Positions 22,311-34,167 of a stretch of 64,000 nucleotides of DNA are shown here, piece after piece. The stretch comes from Rutstroemia sp. NJR-2017a BVV2 (Eukaryota; Ascomycota; Leotiomycetes; Helotiales; Rutstroemiaceae), in the NCBI GenBank assembly GCA_002946415.1, contig NJPS01000051.1, positions 422,001 through 486,000 of the forward strand, written 5' to 3'. How positions within the stretch are numbered: position 1 is the stretch's first letter; each line of letters begins with the position of its first letter. A model generated the notes under the pieces. The model saw nothing but the letters and a program-made list of their open reading frames with translations, made no database searches and was not told the origin of the DNA. The position numbers were made by a program, and so were the translations under genes.

Positions 22311-23695
22311 ATGTTCTGGCATTACCTCTACGAGAACTGGCAAAGTACCGCGCCGCTTGGTCCATACAGTAGTTCTGATTCCAATGATTGCGAAGATGAA
22401 CCGCTCATGCAAATCTACCCTCACAGCGAGCAGTACGTGATCAAATATTTCAACCAGATCACTCAAGACTTCAAGGCAAGTAAACAACTGCTAAACGTTC
22501 CGCGACGAACGAAACGATGGATGGCGCAGTACCAATTCTGGATTGAGCATGGTATGTTCCATACTCAGCACCTTCCCTCACTTTTAATTGGATAGATCTA
22601 ACATGAAGTAGAAGCTTATTATGGTGTCCCGTGGACAGGAGGTCATCCGCCGGAGAAAGACCCATCTGCAGATAATGAATTCCTTGGCTTCTTTGGTTCT
22701 GCATCTCGCCAATCACCACCAAGAGGATGAAGTTTTACACTGCCTAGGGTCCAGCTGCAGGGGAAAATAGATAATGACGCCAAGGCGATGAAACGACGCG
22801 AGGCAATTTCACTACCATTAAAATTCGATGAAGAAGGCAAGATAGTCGGGGTGGAGTGGGATCATGATATTTATGGTTGGGATGATGTTCCTCAAGTAGA
22901 ATCGGACGTTCATCGGGATGGAGCGGAGGTGTGCAAAGCAGGAACTATCCAGTCCGGTCAAGAAGAAACTAATGGGCAAGCAAACACCACAGAGAACGAA
23001 GCAAGTGTGGGAACACTCACCATCGCAAACAATCAATGCGAAGTCGCCGAAGATGTGCGAGATCTCAATGCACCTCAGACAAGAGAAAAAGTTTCGCAAA
23101 CTCCGAGGTAGCTAAGCATTCGGAACTTCATTCTGAGTATAATCGACCTTCATTTGAGGAATGGTTCGAGCAGCAAAAGAGCCAGTTGCCTGCTGAATCA
23201 GGAAATAGCTCAGTATCCGATGCGTCATTCTGCTGCACCTATTCAGCCCACGACGACTGGGACATCCAGCACGAAGCTCCGCCCCCACCAATATCCATCA
23301 CCCCATACAGCGCAGCCGTCAATCTAGGAGAGGTCCATCTCCACCCCGACACAGACACCGGTCCCACCGGCTTCGAAACAACCAAACTCCAGATCTCCTC
23401 CTTCTGCCAAGAAACCCTCAAAGCAAACCACTACCGCGAGCTTTCTGCTCTCGAAGAGCAATCCGGCGCACACATCCTAGCCTTCGACCCCTTCCGTGCG
23501 TAAAACGGCGGTGTTTCAAGCACAGCTCTTGTCTTTATCTAGGGTGATCCATTCGCAAGACACAAGGCTGTGAAGCTGCTTACCGCATTCTCAACGAACT
23601 TGGCATCTCAGCCTCCGGAGTTGAATGTCAATTTCAGCTTCCGTTTCTTGGGACCGGGTCGTGCGCGGGGAAGGAAAAAGAACAGAAAGAAGTGA
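22311..23695 (+). CDS. hypothetical protein, five-exon model
   Basis: I do not recognise this protein. A model with exons 22311-22551, 22612-22695, 22771-23090, 23138-23499 and 23560-23695 gives an open 380-aa product. The first intron (60 bp) is solid: GTATGT donor, CTAAC branch, TAG acceptor. The second (22696-22770, donor GTTCTG) is chosen because it removes an in-frame TGA at 22728; the frame is open on both sides of that stop. The third and fourth are weaker, with GAG and AAG acceptors. The N-terminus is aromatic-rich (MFWHYLYENW) and contains WMAQYQFWIEHEAYYGVPW across the first junction. The middle is acidic and the end is basic (GRARGRKKNRKK), like a nuclear or nucleolar tail. No signal peptide. 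If intron 2 is wrong, the gene may be broken. Confidence 0.5.
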
Positions 23696-24614
23696 GGAGG
23701 TGGTGACGCAGGGCTGTGTAGGTGTGGTTGCTGACGTGGGGGCCGTGAATGAGATAGGGGTATTGGTAAGGAATCTTCAGTCTAGGTATGTTAACGCATG
23801 GAATGCGGGGGTGGGTCAGTTTGCGCATTCCGAGCGGTGTGGTATGTTGCCTTGGAGTATATGACAGATAGCGGGGATAAATGTGGGAGTGCAGGTACGA
23901 TGTGTGTAATATCTGGGAACGTGATGATTCGATAAATCACTGTTACACAAGCTTGGCTTGGAACCAAATCTCCAGCTGACGACTCCATAAGGCTGTGCCG
24001 CTGTGGAAGCGACTCATAAGCTTCTTTTTTATGCCTAACTCCGATCAAGGTTCCGTATAATTCGGAAAGAGATTTGACTCACGCCATCTCGGTGAGAGAA
24101 ACTGGAAAAATTAATGACTCCTATAATGAGTGGCTGCAGCTCAGTACAGGCAAACAATGCATTTAGCGGGGATATCCGTCAGTCGGTCAGCATCCTTCGA
24201 AACGTCATGCAAACTGACGATGTTTGCTTTTGGCCCATATCAAACGGTGGAATTGGGCTTAAGAGGAAGAGCTATCTGATTGGTCCTCCCGGACAAATCA
24301 TGTGGTACAGCATGATATCCGTTCAGCCACATCATGATGCTGCCTGCTATGATTACTGCCACATATAGGGGCTGTGCAATTAGCGATATCATAGTGATTT
24401 TTTGTTAAGAAAAGAAGGTATGTACCTCTGTGTTGAAGACTATAAAGTCTAGAGTGCTTGCTTGAGTTCTGTGAGATGAATGAACGCAACACACATCAAA
24501 CATACGCAACTTCAGCTCAACTACTCACTTCAACATCACCTCACCTAACCCATTCACCCAAACACAACCACCCCTCAAGAACCAAACCCATAAACACACC
24601 ATAATCCATCCAAA
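23696..24614. other. intergenic
   Basis: No supported gene. The right end (24480-24614) is a CA-rich leader typical of a transcribed 5' untranslated region of the next gene. Confidence 0.4.
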
Positions 24615-24818
24615 ATGTGCCAAAAGTCCCGCAAGGACTACCACTGCACACGCTGCGACGGACATCGGTTCTTCGGTCGGTACGAGATTTCCTTCCATTG
24701 CGATTATTGGGACTCGTGGGATAAGCATTGCAGATATGGATCAGTGCAGAGAATTGAAGTCACGAAACGGTCGGGGCTGTGCGAGCAGTGCAGGTTTAAT
24801 CCGTTGAGTGTGTATTGA
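24615..24818 (+). CDS. 67-aa cysteine-rich protein
   Basis: Short single-exon protein with a good start context (atccaaaATGTGC) and a long CA-rich leader. It has seven cysteines at 2, 11, 14, 29, 39, 56 and 59; two CxxC pairs (CTRC and CEQC) flank aromatic and histidine residues, which suggests a zinc-binding fold rather than secreted disulfides. There is no signal peptide. Short fungal proteins of this layout are frequent and uncharacterised. It could also be the first exon of a longer gene, but the stop at 24816 is clean and I see no donor that extends it convincingly. Confidence 0.5.
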   Translation: MCQKSRKDYHCTRCDGHRFFGRYEISFHCDYWDSWDKHCRYGSVQRIEVTKRSGLCEQCRFNPLSVY

Positions 24819-27366
24819 TAGCGCGTTTGCTCGATTTCGGCCTCGGCACAGTTGGTATGGAATTACGATTATCGGGATATCATGGTATTGGAGATTTTGT
24901 ACTTGGAAAGCGATTATAGCGGTCGGGGGTATTTGAGTCCGGAGGTGTGCGGGGAGGTGTCATATTGTTTTTGGATAGCGGGGAGGATTCGATGCAAATC
25001 CACCATGGAGCGAAGAAGCTGGACGTTTCGACTTGGATGACAAACATACTGCAACGAAATCATTTGAGGTCAATGCTGTACTATTTATGGAGAAGGACGT
25101 GGAGACATTCGTGACGGAGTAGTCCCATGGTACTGAGTCTCTCAGAGTTACCATCACTTAGCCGGTGAAGGACTCTAGAACAAGGAAGAAGCCCGGTGTT
25201 CGGAATCAAGGGGAGCAAAGGATGATGGTAATAACGACGATACATACATAATGTTAATATAAAGCAAGATCATACACGGAATGCAGCGTGGTGTAATAAC
25301 GTGAGAGGGTCATTCTTGATGAGTGCAATGCTGAAAATTGGAAGCTAGTGTTAAATGACGGTGCAATCAAAAAAGAATTGAATATGACTGGGTTCCTCCC
25401 AGCTGATGAGGGAACTATGTCCTTCTTGTAGTCCTAAGCTGACTGGTAGTGCCGTTTACCTTGTAATGGCCTGAATTCACTACACTTCTGTAGTTCCACA
25501 CCACTGCCACACTGGATAGAAAATAGATCCTACGCCAGCGCTAGGGTAGCCTCGGTCGAGAAACCTCGAGGGAGTTACAGAATGGCTCATTGACGAACTG
25601 ATACTCGCCAAACTCTCAATCCGTGGTATATCACTCAGCCAAAATGATAAAGCAAATACGAATTTTGCGCTTAGTATGAGAACAACAGCTTCATACGAAG
25701 CTGAGAGGCGAAGCACACGGAGGACAAAGCTATAACCGCGCAGAAACTTCGACACCTGCATAGCCTAGTCTTCCCAATTCACCTAACCAGGTCTAAAACA
25801 AGGTTATTTTGATGCTCACGACTTATCGTGAAGCGATGAGATGCATTCTTTAGAACCCGTTCTCCATTTTCGGTGGTGAGGGGTTCTCCGAGCACTCATT
25901 TGGTCTTCCAAGTGCCTACGCAGTGCATGCCGCGGGCCAGCACTCCTTGAGTGCACAGGACGCTGATTCCTCGATGAGGTTCGCCGCAAGTGTACGGAGA
26001 CTGGTCCTGAAATGGAGAATCCGTCACCATGTCCTGGTGTCACGGCAGCAATGACCATAGCTCTTCTTTGCGTTCGGGTTCGGAATTTCCATCGCTTAAG
26101 TTGCGTATCCATGCGCGTCCTTGGTTTGTCTTTTGCTTCGAAAGAAAAGTTCAATATCCATAAACTCACCCTCTGATCTATCATGCTTCAATGCAAGTTG
26201 GACAGAGACAAGAACTTGACACTTGCTTATACGGCTGGAGCTTGCCGTGTAATAATAAGACGTAAGGTTCTGGAAATGTATGATTGCCTTGCGAGGATAT
26301 ACGAAAGATAGCAGAAGCCAGCTAGACTAAAGACCGTGAAGAAATTGATGATATAAAATAGAGTACGAAGTAGAGACAAGACATCGATGAAGAACAATCG
26401 AGGAAATAAGGGTAACGTTGCACCTACGCTTCTTCTGCGACAAAGCTAGCTAGCTGCTTATGATCTTCAGTAAGCAAATGAATAGGCTTTGCCAGAGAAG
26501 CCTTGCGTATCTCGTACAACAATCCGATCGACAGCAGCTTCGCCTCACATGATGAAGTTGTATCTTCAGATGCCGCAGCCCGTTCCAAGCTAGAGGTCAA
26601 CAAAATAGAGCCGATCGCGAGATGCAAACCCCGGCATATCACATAGTTCGAGCGACAACTAGATGATTCTATGCAAAAAAAGCCGAAAAACACCCCATTT
26701 TCACAACCAGCTTTTCCAAGAAACATCAATCAACAAAGTCCGACAATTCCAAGCTCACCAGATACGTCCGCTATTGACAACACACCGTACCCCGCGGCAA
26801 CCAACCAGAAGCCGTGAACTCCGGGGAAAACTGGGTCTCCACTTCGTATTCCTTCCATCGCCAAGCCCCGATCTACATCGGATGTAACCATCTTCGGCTG
26901 CTACATCATAAGTCTCTATATTTAGGTCTGGCGTGTGTGTGTACGAAAATAAGTGCCGATGAGAAGAGACGCCTCAACCTTATTCTTATTTCCCCATAGT
27001 AAGAGGGGACGTTGTCCGTGCCAAGAGATTCGTATCCGCGTTGTCCGCTGGCACCCTCGTATTCGACCAGGCGATGTTGAACACGGGACCTGCTGCTGTA
27101 GAGGCGGAGGGGATGGAGAATTCGTGTTTGCGGAGACTGTGAATTGTCAAGTGTCGAGTACGAGTGTGAGGTGAGGGGGTCGTAAGACATCTTGGATGGC
27201 TGGAGGGGAGGGCAGAGGGTATATAAGTTGGGGGAAGTCCTCGAGTTGAAGAAGCATCATCATCAACAACAACTTCATCCAGTCTCAAGCAATCAAGAAC
27301 ATCTTCCTCCAAAACCTCAACTTCACAACCAAACCACATCTCCTCCATCCAACCACCAAAACCAAA
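24819..27366. other. 2.5-kb intergenic region
   Basis: No gene is supported. A 93-codon minus frame (25761-25480) and a 122-codon minus frame (26184-25816) have no recognisable features. The right end is the cerato-platanin promoter and a CAACAACA-rich leader. Confidence 0.4.
27220..27227 (+). promoter_or_regulatory. TATA box of the cerato-platanin gene
   Basis: TATATAAG stands 140 bp before the ATG and is followed by a CA-rich leader, as in strongly expressed secreted-protein genes. Confidence 0.55.
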
Positions 27367-27783
27367 ATGCAATTCCCCACCGCCTCCATCCTCCTCCCCC
27401 TCCTCGCCACCCTCACCTCCGCCATCACCGTCTCCTACGACACCGGCTACGACGATGGCAGCCGCTCCCTCGCCGTCGTCTCCTGCAGCGACGGCAGCAA
27501 CGGGTTTCTGACCAAGGGCTACACTACTCAATCATCTCTTCCACACTTCCCATACATCGGAGGCGCCTCCACGATCGCCGGATGGAACTCCGCTAACTGC
27601 GGTTCTTGCTTCACGTTGAGCTACAACGGCCGTTCGATCAATGTTCTCGCGATCGATCATGCTGCGGAGGGTTTCAATATCGCTCAGGCGGCTCTGAATG
27701 ACTTGACTGGGGGACAGGCGGTTGCTTTGGGGAGAATCGATGCTTCTTATACTCAGGTTGATAAGAGTGTTTGTGGATTGTAA
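27367..27783 (+). CDS. cerato-platanin family secreted protein
   Basis: Single-exon protein of 138 aa. A signal peptide of about 19 residues is followed by a mature protein starting near [12 protein letters not shown]. Family hallmarks include the start VSYD, the block SVSCSDG-like [20 protein letters not shown] and the closing SVCGL. All four conserved cysteines are present, making two disulfides. Cerato-platanins are small, secreted, cell-wall-associated double-psi-barrel proteins that bind chitin oligomers and are recognised by plants as elicitors (for example Sm1/Epl1 of Trichoderma and Spl1 of Botrytis). Length matches the family. The strong TATA box and C-rich codon choice suggest high expression. 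No introns. Confidence 0.93.
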   Translation: MQFPTASILLPLLATLTSAITVSYDTGYDDGSRSLAVVSCSDGSNGFLTKGYTTQSSLPHFPYIGGASTIAGWNSANCGSCFTLSYNGRSINVLAIDHAAEGFNIAQAALNDLTGGQAVALGRIDASYTQVDKSVCGL

Positions 27784-28120
27784 AGAGGAGCTTGGGGAAT
27801 ATTAATGGGAGAATGAGGATGATGCATGACATATGATTATGAGGAGTTTGAGGGCATTCGAGTTGTTTGAAGTCGGGTATCGATAATGATAATTTCCTAT
27901 CAAATAAAATAAATTAAGTTTGCATTAGCTGTGGATTTTTAATGCTGCCTCTGTGAAGTTGTGATGAAATTCTATATATTGTCTATTCTCTAATCTAATG
28001 TCTATTCTAATGATTTCTAACAGTATTAAGACGCTCTCTTTCTGAGTCTCTAAATCCAATGAAACGCTCATAAATCATGTTTTCACATTTCGTCCATATA
28101 AACCCATCCCCAACCCATCT
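27784..28120. other. 3' flank between convergent genes
   Basis: AT-rich 3' sequence with AATAAAATAAA at 27903-27913, a plausible polyadenylation region for the cerato-platanin transcript. No gene. Confidence 0.5.
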
Positions 28121-28858
28121 TCACACCACCCTTTTCACACCCGGCCTTCCTCTCTCCCCCCACACATCCCGATGAAACCTCAAGAATTTCTCCAACTGCT
28201 CCTCAAAGTTCCCCCAATACTCCTCATGCGTATACCTACACCTAATCTCACACACCCTCCCCAGCCTCAACAAAACCCCATAATTCAACTCCTCCCATTT
28301 CCCCGCTCCTCCCTGCCCCGCATACTCCACCCCCGTCTCCTTCCCCTTCAACGTCTCTTGATACTTCAGATGCAGATACAGAGTATTTTCCCAATCCAAC
28401 CCTCCTAACTCCACAGTTTTGGTACGGCTCAAAATCTCCGGTGCCCGTGACTCGAGGAATGATATCCACTCGTTGAATTTGGAGCGGCCTTTGCCGGGCC
28501 ATACTAAGTCGTGCGCGGGGAAGTATACGGTGTCGATTAAGGGATTGATGCAGATTGGTTGAAGATGCGAGCGGGATGTTGTTATGAAGAGGGTGTTGCG
28601 TCCTTTGAACTCGTTGCGGTAGAGAATGGTGTAGTGGTGGAGAGTCTCGGCACGTGATTCGCTGCATACGGAGAGAGTGATGGGGAGGGGCGCGGATGAG
28701 GCTTGGGATGTGCTTGGATTGGGCGTGAGGACAATGGTTCGCGAGGGCGGGAACGATTGACGCCAGATTTTGAGGCGAAGCTCGGCGGGAAGGAGAGGAA
28801 ATAATGTGAATTGCTCCAGCTGCAGGCCGGCAGGCGTATGGCTCAATGGCGTTGACAT
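28121..28858 (-). CDS. 2EXR domain protein
   Basis: Single-exon protein of 245 aa. Residues 17-36 (FTLFPLLPAELRLKIWRQSF) carry the 2EXR signature, followed by the second block SVCSESRAETLHHY and by the strand INPLIDTVYFPAHDL, which is typical of the full-length family. It is a cleaner family member than the one at 14937-15848 and lacks its serine/proline insert. Molecular role unknown; the motif is F-box-like. The start at 28858 is the first ATG in frame. The gene ends 338 bp from the end of the cerato-platanin gene, in convergent orientation. Confidence 0.8.
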   Translation of the reverse strand: MSTPLSHTPAGLQLEQFTLFPLLPAELRLKIWRQSFPPSRTIVLTPNPSTSQASSAPLPITLSVCSESRAETLHHYTILYRNEFKGRNTLFITTSRSHLQPICINPLIDTVYFPAHDLVWPGKGRSKFNEWISFLESRAPEILSRTKTVELGGLDWENTLYLHLKYQETLKGKETGVEYAGQGGAGKWEELNYGVLLRLGRVCEIRCRYTHEEYWGNFEEQLEKFLRFHRDVWGERGRPGVKRVV

Positions 28859-31115
28859 ATTCCCTTTTATCTTCCGTCTGTTCGCTTGTTGACGATGCTT
28901 CTCGGTGCTAAGAAGAACAAGAACAACCCTATGTCGTTGATACTAGGTGAGATCACGACTTTGATGGTAGCACAAGAAAATGAAATCTACACAATCATAC
29001 AACTAGTGTCGCCTTAGGAAAGTTTTCTCGAAATTTCTCGGAAAAATAAATATCCCTGAGTCGTGGATTGACGTCGTTCGTTTGATGATGTCCCCAATGT
29101 TGAGACTTCAGACTGACTAGCTACTGTAGGCGTCTCTAGTCGCGACTCGCGAGATGAAACGGTTGACTTTCCGAACTTATGCCTTCCGACAATCACCGAG
29201 GATTCCACACTCGTGAGGTGACGGCAATTAAAGAAGCGAAGATGAAGAGAGCAAGAGCAAGAGCACGAAAACGAAGAAGATGGAAATAGAGATGGAGATG
29301 GAAAAAGCAAATGAGACAATGACACGCGCTGCGATGGGATGAAGAAGAGGGTTAGCTCCCTTCACCGCTTTGGCTTGCTCGGCCGTCGACAACGCCGCCA
29401 CTAAGATCTCACTTAAGATGTGGTTATGTGGCAATTCATTTGCGTTCTTTGACACTTTCAATATCATAACTTATCACGACCGTTGATGAATCCTCGAAAA
29501 TATTTCACGAACAAACGAGCGACATCACGTTTCGCAGCCTATGGACGACCGGCTTAGTAGGCCTTGTCTTACCTTGAACAGCCGGATGGCCCAGTTTTTC
29601 GTCCCTGGATTTGGGAGCACCCTGGCTCTGTAACAGTCCCATTTACGGCCGCCTGCATACGATGCTACTTAGGATTGAGATAGGAATCCCCTCATATCAA
29701 TCTACTAATGTACACAGAGTTGATATAGGTCTGACGTCCCTTCCAAGTCATCATACAGAAACCAAATCTCCTACATCCTCTGCGCTCCTCACGGCCCGTT
29801 TGGTGACAGCAAAGAAAGAATGGGTCTTTTATACGTGGGGGGACTCCGCGAAATGTTTTACTTCTTCGTGCCCGAGCTGGAGCCTCATCAATTTCCCCGA
29901 GACAAATCACCCAAATATACAAAGCCGTTAATGCCAGAGCATTTATCCGTTTCAAATGCAGCTGCTGGCTACGTCTTTTTGACTAGTTTTACGAAGTACT
30001 TGCATTGTAGGTAGCTCTTGAAGTTTCAAAGAGCATCCGAGGCAACGTCAATTGGCGTCCGAGATCTCGGGAAATAGAATAGACCCTGTAAGGTACCGCA
30101 GCGGATGCATAGGGTGTGAAGTAGTACTTCCGTACTTCTATATTATTACAGGCTTAGAGGCTGCCCCTTGTGCTCCAGTATTCTATCTTCTTAATAACCA
30201 ATCGCATTACAGCAATAGACTACTGTATGGATGTCCCTTAAAAACGTTTTTTTTACATACAGTTAGGATTACTATCTTGCTAGTACTTCGTAAAGTTATT
30301 CGGCATCACCGCCGTTGATCATTGCTGTTCATCACCGCACCGAATCGCTGAAGGAACATGCAGAATTTATTATGGACGAACACATCTTACTTCTACCGTC
30401 CGCCGGCTTGCTTGATACCCGTCTTGCCGTTGCATTACAACCCTGAATCATTGGCTCGGAGAGCGCTCCGACCGTTAAATGACCTTCGGCCGAATCATTT
30501 CAGGTCGAACGATTGAGACCCGTCACTATCTGAAGCTATTCCCAATTCATGGATAGAAGTTATTCCTCAAGAGAGCTACAGAGAAGTCTCCATAAAATCC
30601 CCAGTTAAATCTGGCGTACCAAGCAAGCACAGATCAGGTTACACACCCGGCAAACCAAAACGACATTACACCAATCCTTCAAACATTCCAGAGCCTTGCC
30701 TATATTCTAGCGCAAACGTAGGCCCTAAACTGCCTGCAGAGATTCTCGCTTTACTTGCCCTTACTGGGACTTCTCTTTCTCCCTTCAACTCCAAAGATGG
30801 GCAGCTTTCCTGTGAAAACGGGTCGATCACTGAAGCCGCAAACGCAACCGACCCGCATCGTCTCCAGATGGGTGACGATCCAGGGATCCGGGTAGGGAAA
30901 ATCCTAATTTGCATCTCTTGTGATTGACTACGATACAACGCCAATTTCCTTAGCATCTCTATGTCTCCACCTGAATTTGACTCTCAAAACCTATGCGAAG
31001 ACCCAGTTCACGATCTCCTGGTAGTAGATGTAGGATTTCGTGAACGCCACGAAACTCAAACTCGATGTGTCGTAACATCGCATTCACTTTCTGGAACTAA
31101 AAACGCCCAGATGCG
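28859..31115. other. 2.3-kb intergenic region between divergent genes
   Basis: I see no supported gene on either strand. Short frames here lack ATG context, introns or any family feature. There are GA-rich repeats at 29230-29320. Confidence 0.4.
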
Positions 31116-32674
31116 ATGACAGCAAACCTCATCGCGGAGATATGGACTTGCTGGGCCATTGCTCTTGCGTTCGTTGTCCTTCGTTTCTATACACGACTTT
31201 GGACTTTGGGATGGAAGAAGCTCGGCTTAGAAGATGCTCTAATGATATGGGCTTGGGTGCGTAATTTTGGAGCCGAAACTTAAATACATTCTAACTCTTT
31301 CTCCAATAGATTTCATACACGGTTGAGGCAACATCCTCCTACTATCTTTCAGTAGTATGGAAAAACTTATCGAATGCTGGCATGACTGATGCTGAGCGCG
31401 CCACTCTTGATCCGGATTCCAAAGAATGGCGATATCGTGTCAATGGATCCATTACTCACATCGTACAATGGTTTGCCTATGTTAACCTCATGTGGGCACT
31501 TAAAGGGTGTTGGCTTGCCTACTTCACTCGTTTGACGTAAGTTTGACACTATAGCTTTGGTATGCGGATACTGTATGATTGACCGATTACTTCTGTAGTT
31601 CCCTTAATAAGATGAAAATTCAGATCAGAATTGGCTACTTTCTGATTGCATTCACCTACGTCGGTTCAATGATAGTTATACCTTGCAAATGCCTCCCATT
31701 CAGGAAACAATGGCAAATCAACCCTAACCCAGGAGGTAAGTCGCGGCTTAGAATCTCCGCTGATGGGCCCAGCTAACGTGCATCAGACAACTGTCTACCC
31801 GGATATTCTAGTCATCAGATGAAAGCAATCATTCCTATCAATGCCGCCACTGATCTATACCTTTTACTAATCCCAGTGCCAGTAAGAATGCACTCATAAC
31901 TTGGCAGCATCTGTGCTAACCAAGTAATTAGATGGTCTTCTGGACCTACCGCGGCATTCCCATCGGCAAAAGAATCTCACTTCTAGTTCTATTCAGCGCC
32001 GGTTTCGTAATCATCGGATGCGCCATCCTGCGCGCTCTTTCAATCGTAGGCGTAAGTCCACCCATTCCACAAGTTCCTATACATCTCAACTAACAGCAAC
32101 CCAGGTCGAAGGCAATATCACCTCATCCGGCGCCTGGTCCCTCCGCGAATCCTTCCTCGCCATCCTCGTCACCAACTTCCCCATCCTCCTCCCCCTTCTT
32201 CAACACTGGTACTACGTCTACCGCGGGGAAGCCAAGCTCGGCAGTTTCACCGGGACACCCATTTCGCACGGTCTCGAACTCACGCCGCGGTATACCATCA
32301 GCAGCGCGCGGTCTCGTGCGCGGAAAGCATCGGTTGCGAAATCGGTGGCTTGGGATTCGGATGAGCAGATTATGGTGCCGAAGAATACGTTACAGCGTAC
32401 GTCGAGTGCGAGGGTGCAGAGCTGGGATGTGATAGCTGATGGGGCGTTTACTGCGGACTTGTGGCTGGATTTGGTGCCGACGAAGGAGAAGAGTCATATG
32501 CAGACGACGGTAATGGGGGGATTGGATCAGAGGAGGTCGAGGTGGAGGAATTTGAGTATGAGTAGGGATGAGAGGAGGGGGAGTGCTTTACCGGAGGTGA
32601 CGGTGGAGGAGGGGAGGATTATGGTGGTGGAGGAGTTTACGTACTCGGCTGCGGGTCGGACGAGTCGTGATTAG
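31116..32674 (+). CDS. SAT4/rhodopsin-fold integral membrane protein
   Basis: Six exons: 31116-31256, 31310-31536, 31599-31735, 31787-31881, 31932-32051, 32105-32674; 429 aa. All introns are 50-62 bp with GT-AG ends, and joining them gives a continuous seven-helix protein. Family features of the fungal SAT4/rhodopsin domain include an early RFYTRLW, the block LGLEDALMIWAW after helix 1, helices FAYVNLMWALKGCWLAYFTR and FLIAFTYVGSMIVIPCKC, the loop NPGDNCLPGY and the helix AATDLYLLLIPVPM. The C-terminal 150 residues are a basic, serine-rich cytosolic tail. Members are plasma-membrane proteins related to the PTH11-like group, with receptor roles proposed but not shown. An earlier ATG at 31111 is out of frame and stops after two codons. 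Confidence 0.88.
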
Positions 32675-34167
32675 GTGATTGCTGTTCTTTGAAGTTAAAT
32701 GATACCCATTTTCGTTGTCGTTTATATTTGCGGTTTCTGATGTCATGCTGGGTTGTGTTTATAATGTGTAGATGGAAGGGAAGATTGAAGAGCCAAAGGA
32801 TGATGACGATTTTATGAGAGAAAAGTAATACGTAGTTTCGAATCTATATCGCTATACCTGGGGCGTTGCTGCAATGTCCTCCAATCCACCAATCTCTTAC
32901 AATCCACCCCATTCCCTAACACCTCAACCTCAACCACAATCCCATTCCTCCTCTCAGCTCAAGCCTCAACATCCAAAGCTCTTATAACTTCCTCCCACGC
33001 CGCAACAACAAGGCGCTGGGGTTCCCCCTTATCTGAACATCGGCAGAGAACCCTTGAATATCAACCAAGAAGTTACAAGGTGCTAACGCGACAGCAGGAG
33101 ATGGAAGATTATTATCAGTTCTGGACATATAACGGTATAAAAAGAAAGTGTCAGATTGAATAGACGAGTAACATGCAAGTCCATTTCTCTCGCTAACCGT
33201 TCGCCAGATATCTTGCTTGTGTAGTAAATCTCTCGGTTCGTAGAATGTCAGCTCACCACCCCCTTTCTGTCGCTTAATATATGCCTTGCCATACCTCGCT
33301 CGCCCCCTCCTCTGACTCAGTTTTCTTATGAGCTTTCTAGAACTTGGAGACTGGGGTGTAGAATAGAGTGGATAGCCCGCCTTTTAACGTATACAGGAGT
33401 ATGAGAGTACAGAGACAGCACATGTATGGGTGTGGTTTCGGGCATATATCGCAAGGATGGATGGATGAGTTATTCATCGAGAGTTTTGGTTTGGTGAGGT
33501 GGTGAAAGACTGCTGGTGTATTAAAATGGGGAATGCTTTGGTTCAGAAAGACGTGATGGAGAGGATCGACCTAGAATGATAAGAGAACTAGATTCTAGAA
33601 TAGGTTGTTTAAATAAGGGAGCGAAGTATATACTGAGCAGTTCTTAGGACGTCAGATCTGACTACCTGTCGTCTTGACCTCACCAAATGGAAAGGAAGAT
33701 GCCCCATGAAGAGTCACGTGCCAAGTACACCATGGAGGTAAAATATCAATTCCTGTCCCAATCAAGCAGGATGTCTCCTCTATGGTCATGGAAATTGCTA
33801 TAGTGTGCCGTGGAAAATGATTTTGTGTCTGCAAACTGGGCGAAGGAAACAGATCAAGCCAGGAGCATGCCCTTTCCTGACCTTTCTATGAGGCTGGCGA
33901 CAAATCTGACAGTAATATGAGGAAAATCAACTGTAACTTTTGCCCTAACCGGAGCTCGAAGTCGATCCATTCCACATCATTTGCGAGCGTTGAAAGTGAT
34001 GTTAAGGTTGAGCTGGAGGTAAAAAATTCAATTTTGAATTTTGAAGTGCTGTAGATCACGTGGACGACGAGCTATATACTGGAACCATTTTCTCAACGTC
34101 GACATTTTCTTCATCCTCCCGCAAATTCAAGACCTAAACCATTCATTGTCTTTGAAGTATCAGCAAT
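32675..34167. other. 1.5-kb intergenic region
   Basis: No gene is supported. The right end contains CTATATACTGG at 34071-34081, a plausible TATA element about 95 bp before the cyclophilin ATG. Confidence 0.4.

Noticed and set aside
25480..25761. 93-codon minus-strand frame with hydrophobic segments
   Set aside because: An ATG is present, but no support from context, splice sites or family resemblance.
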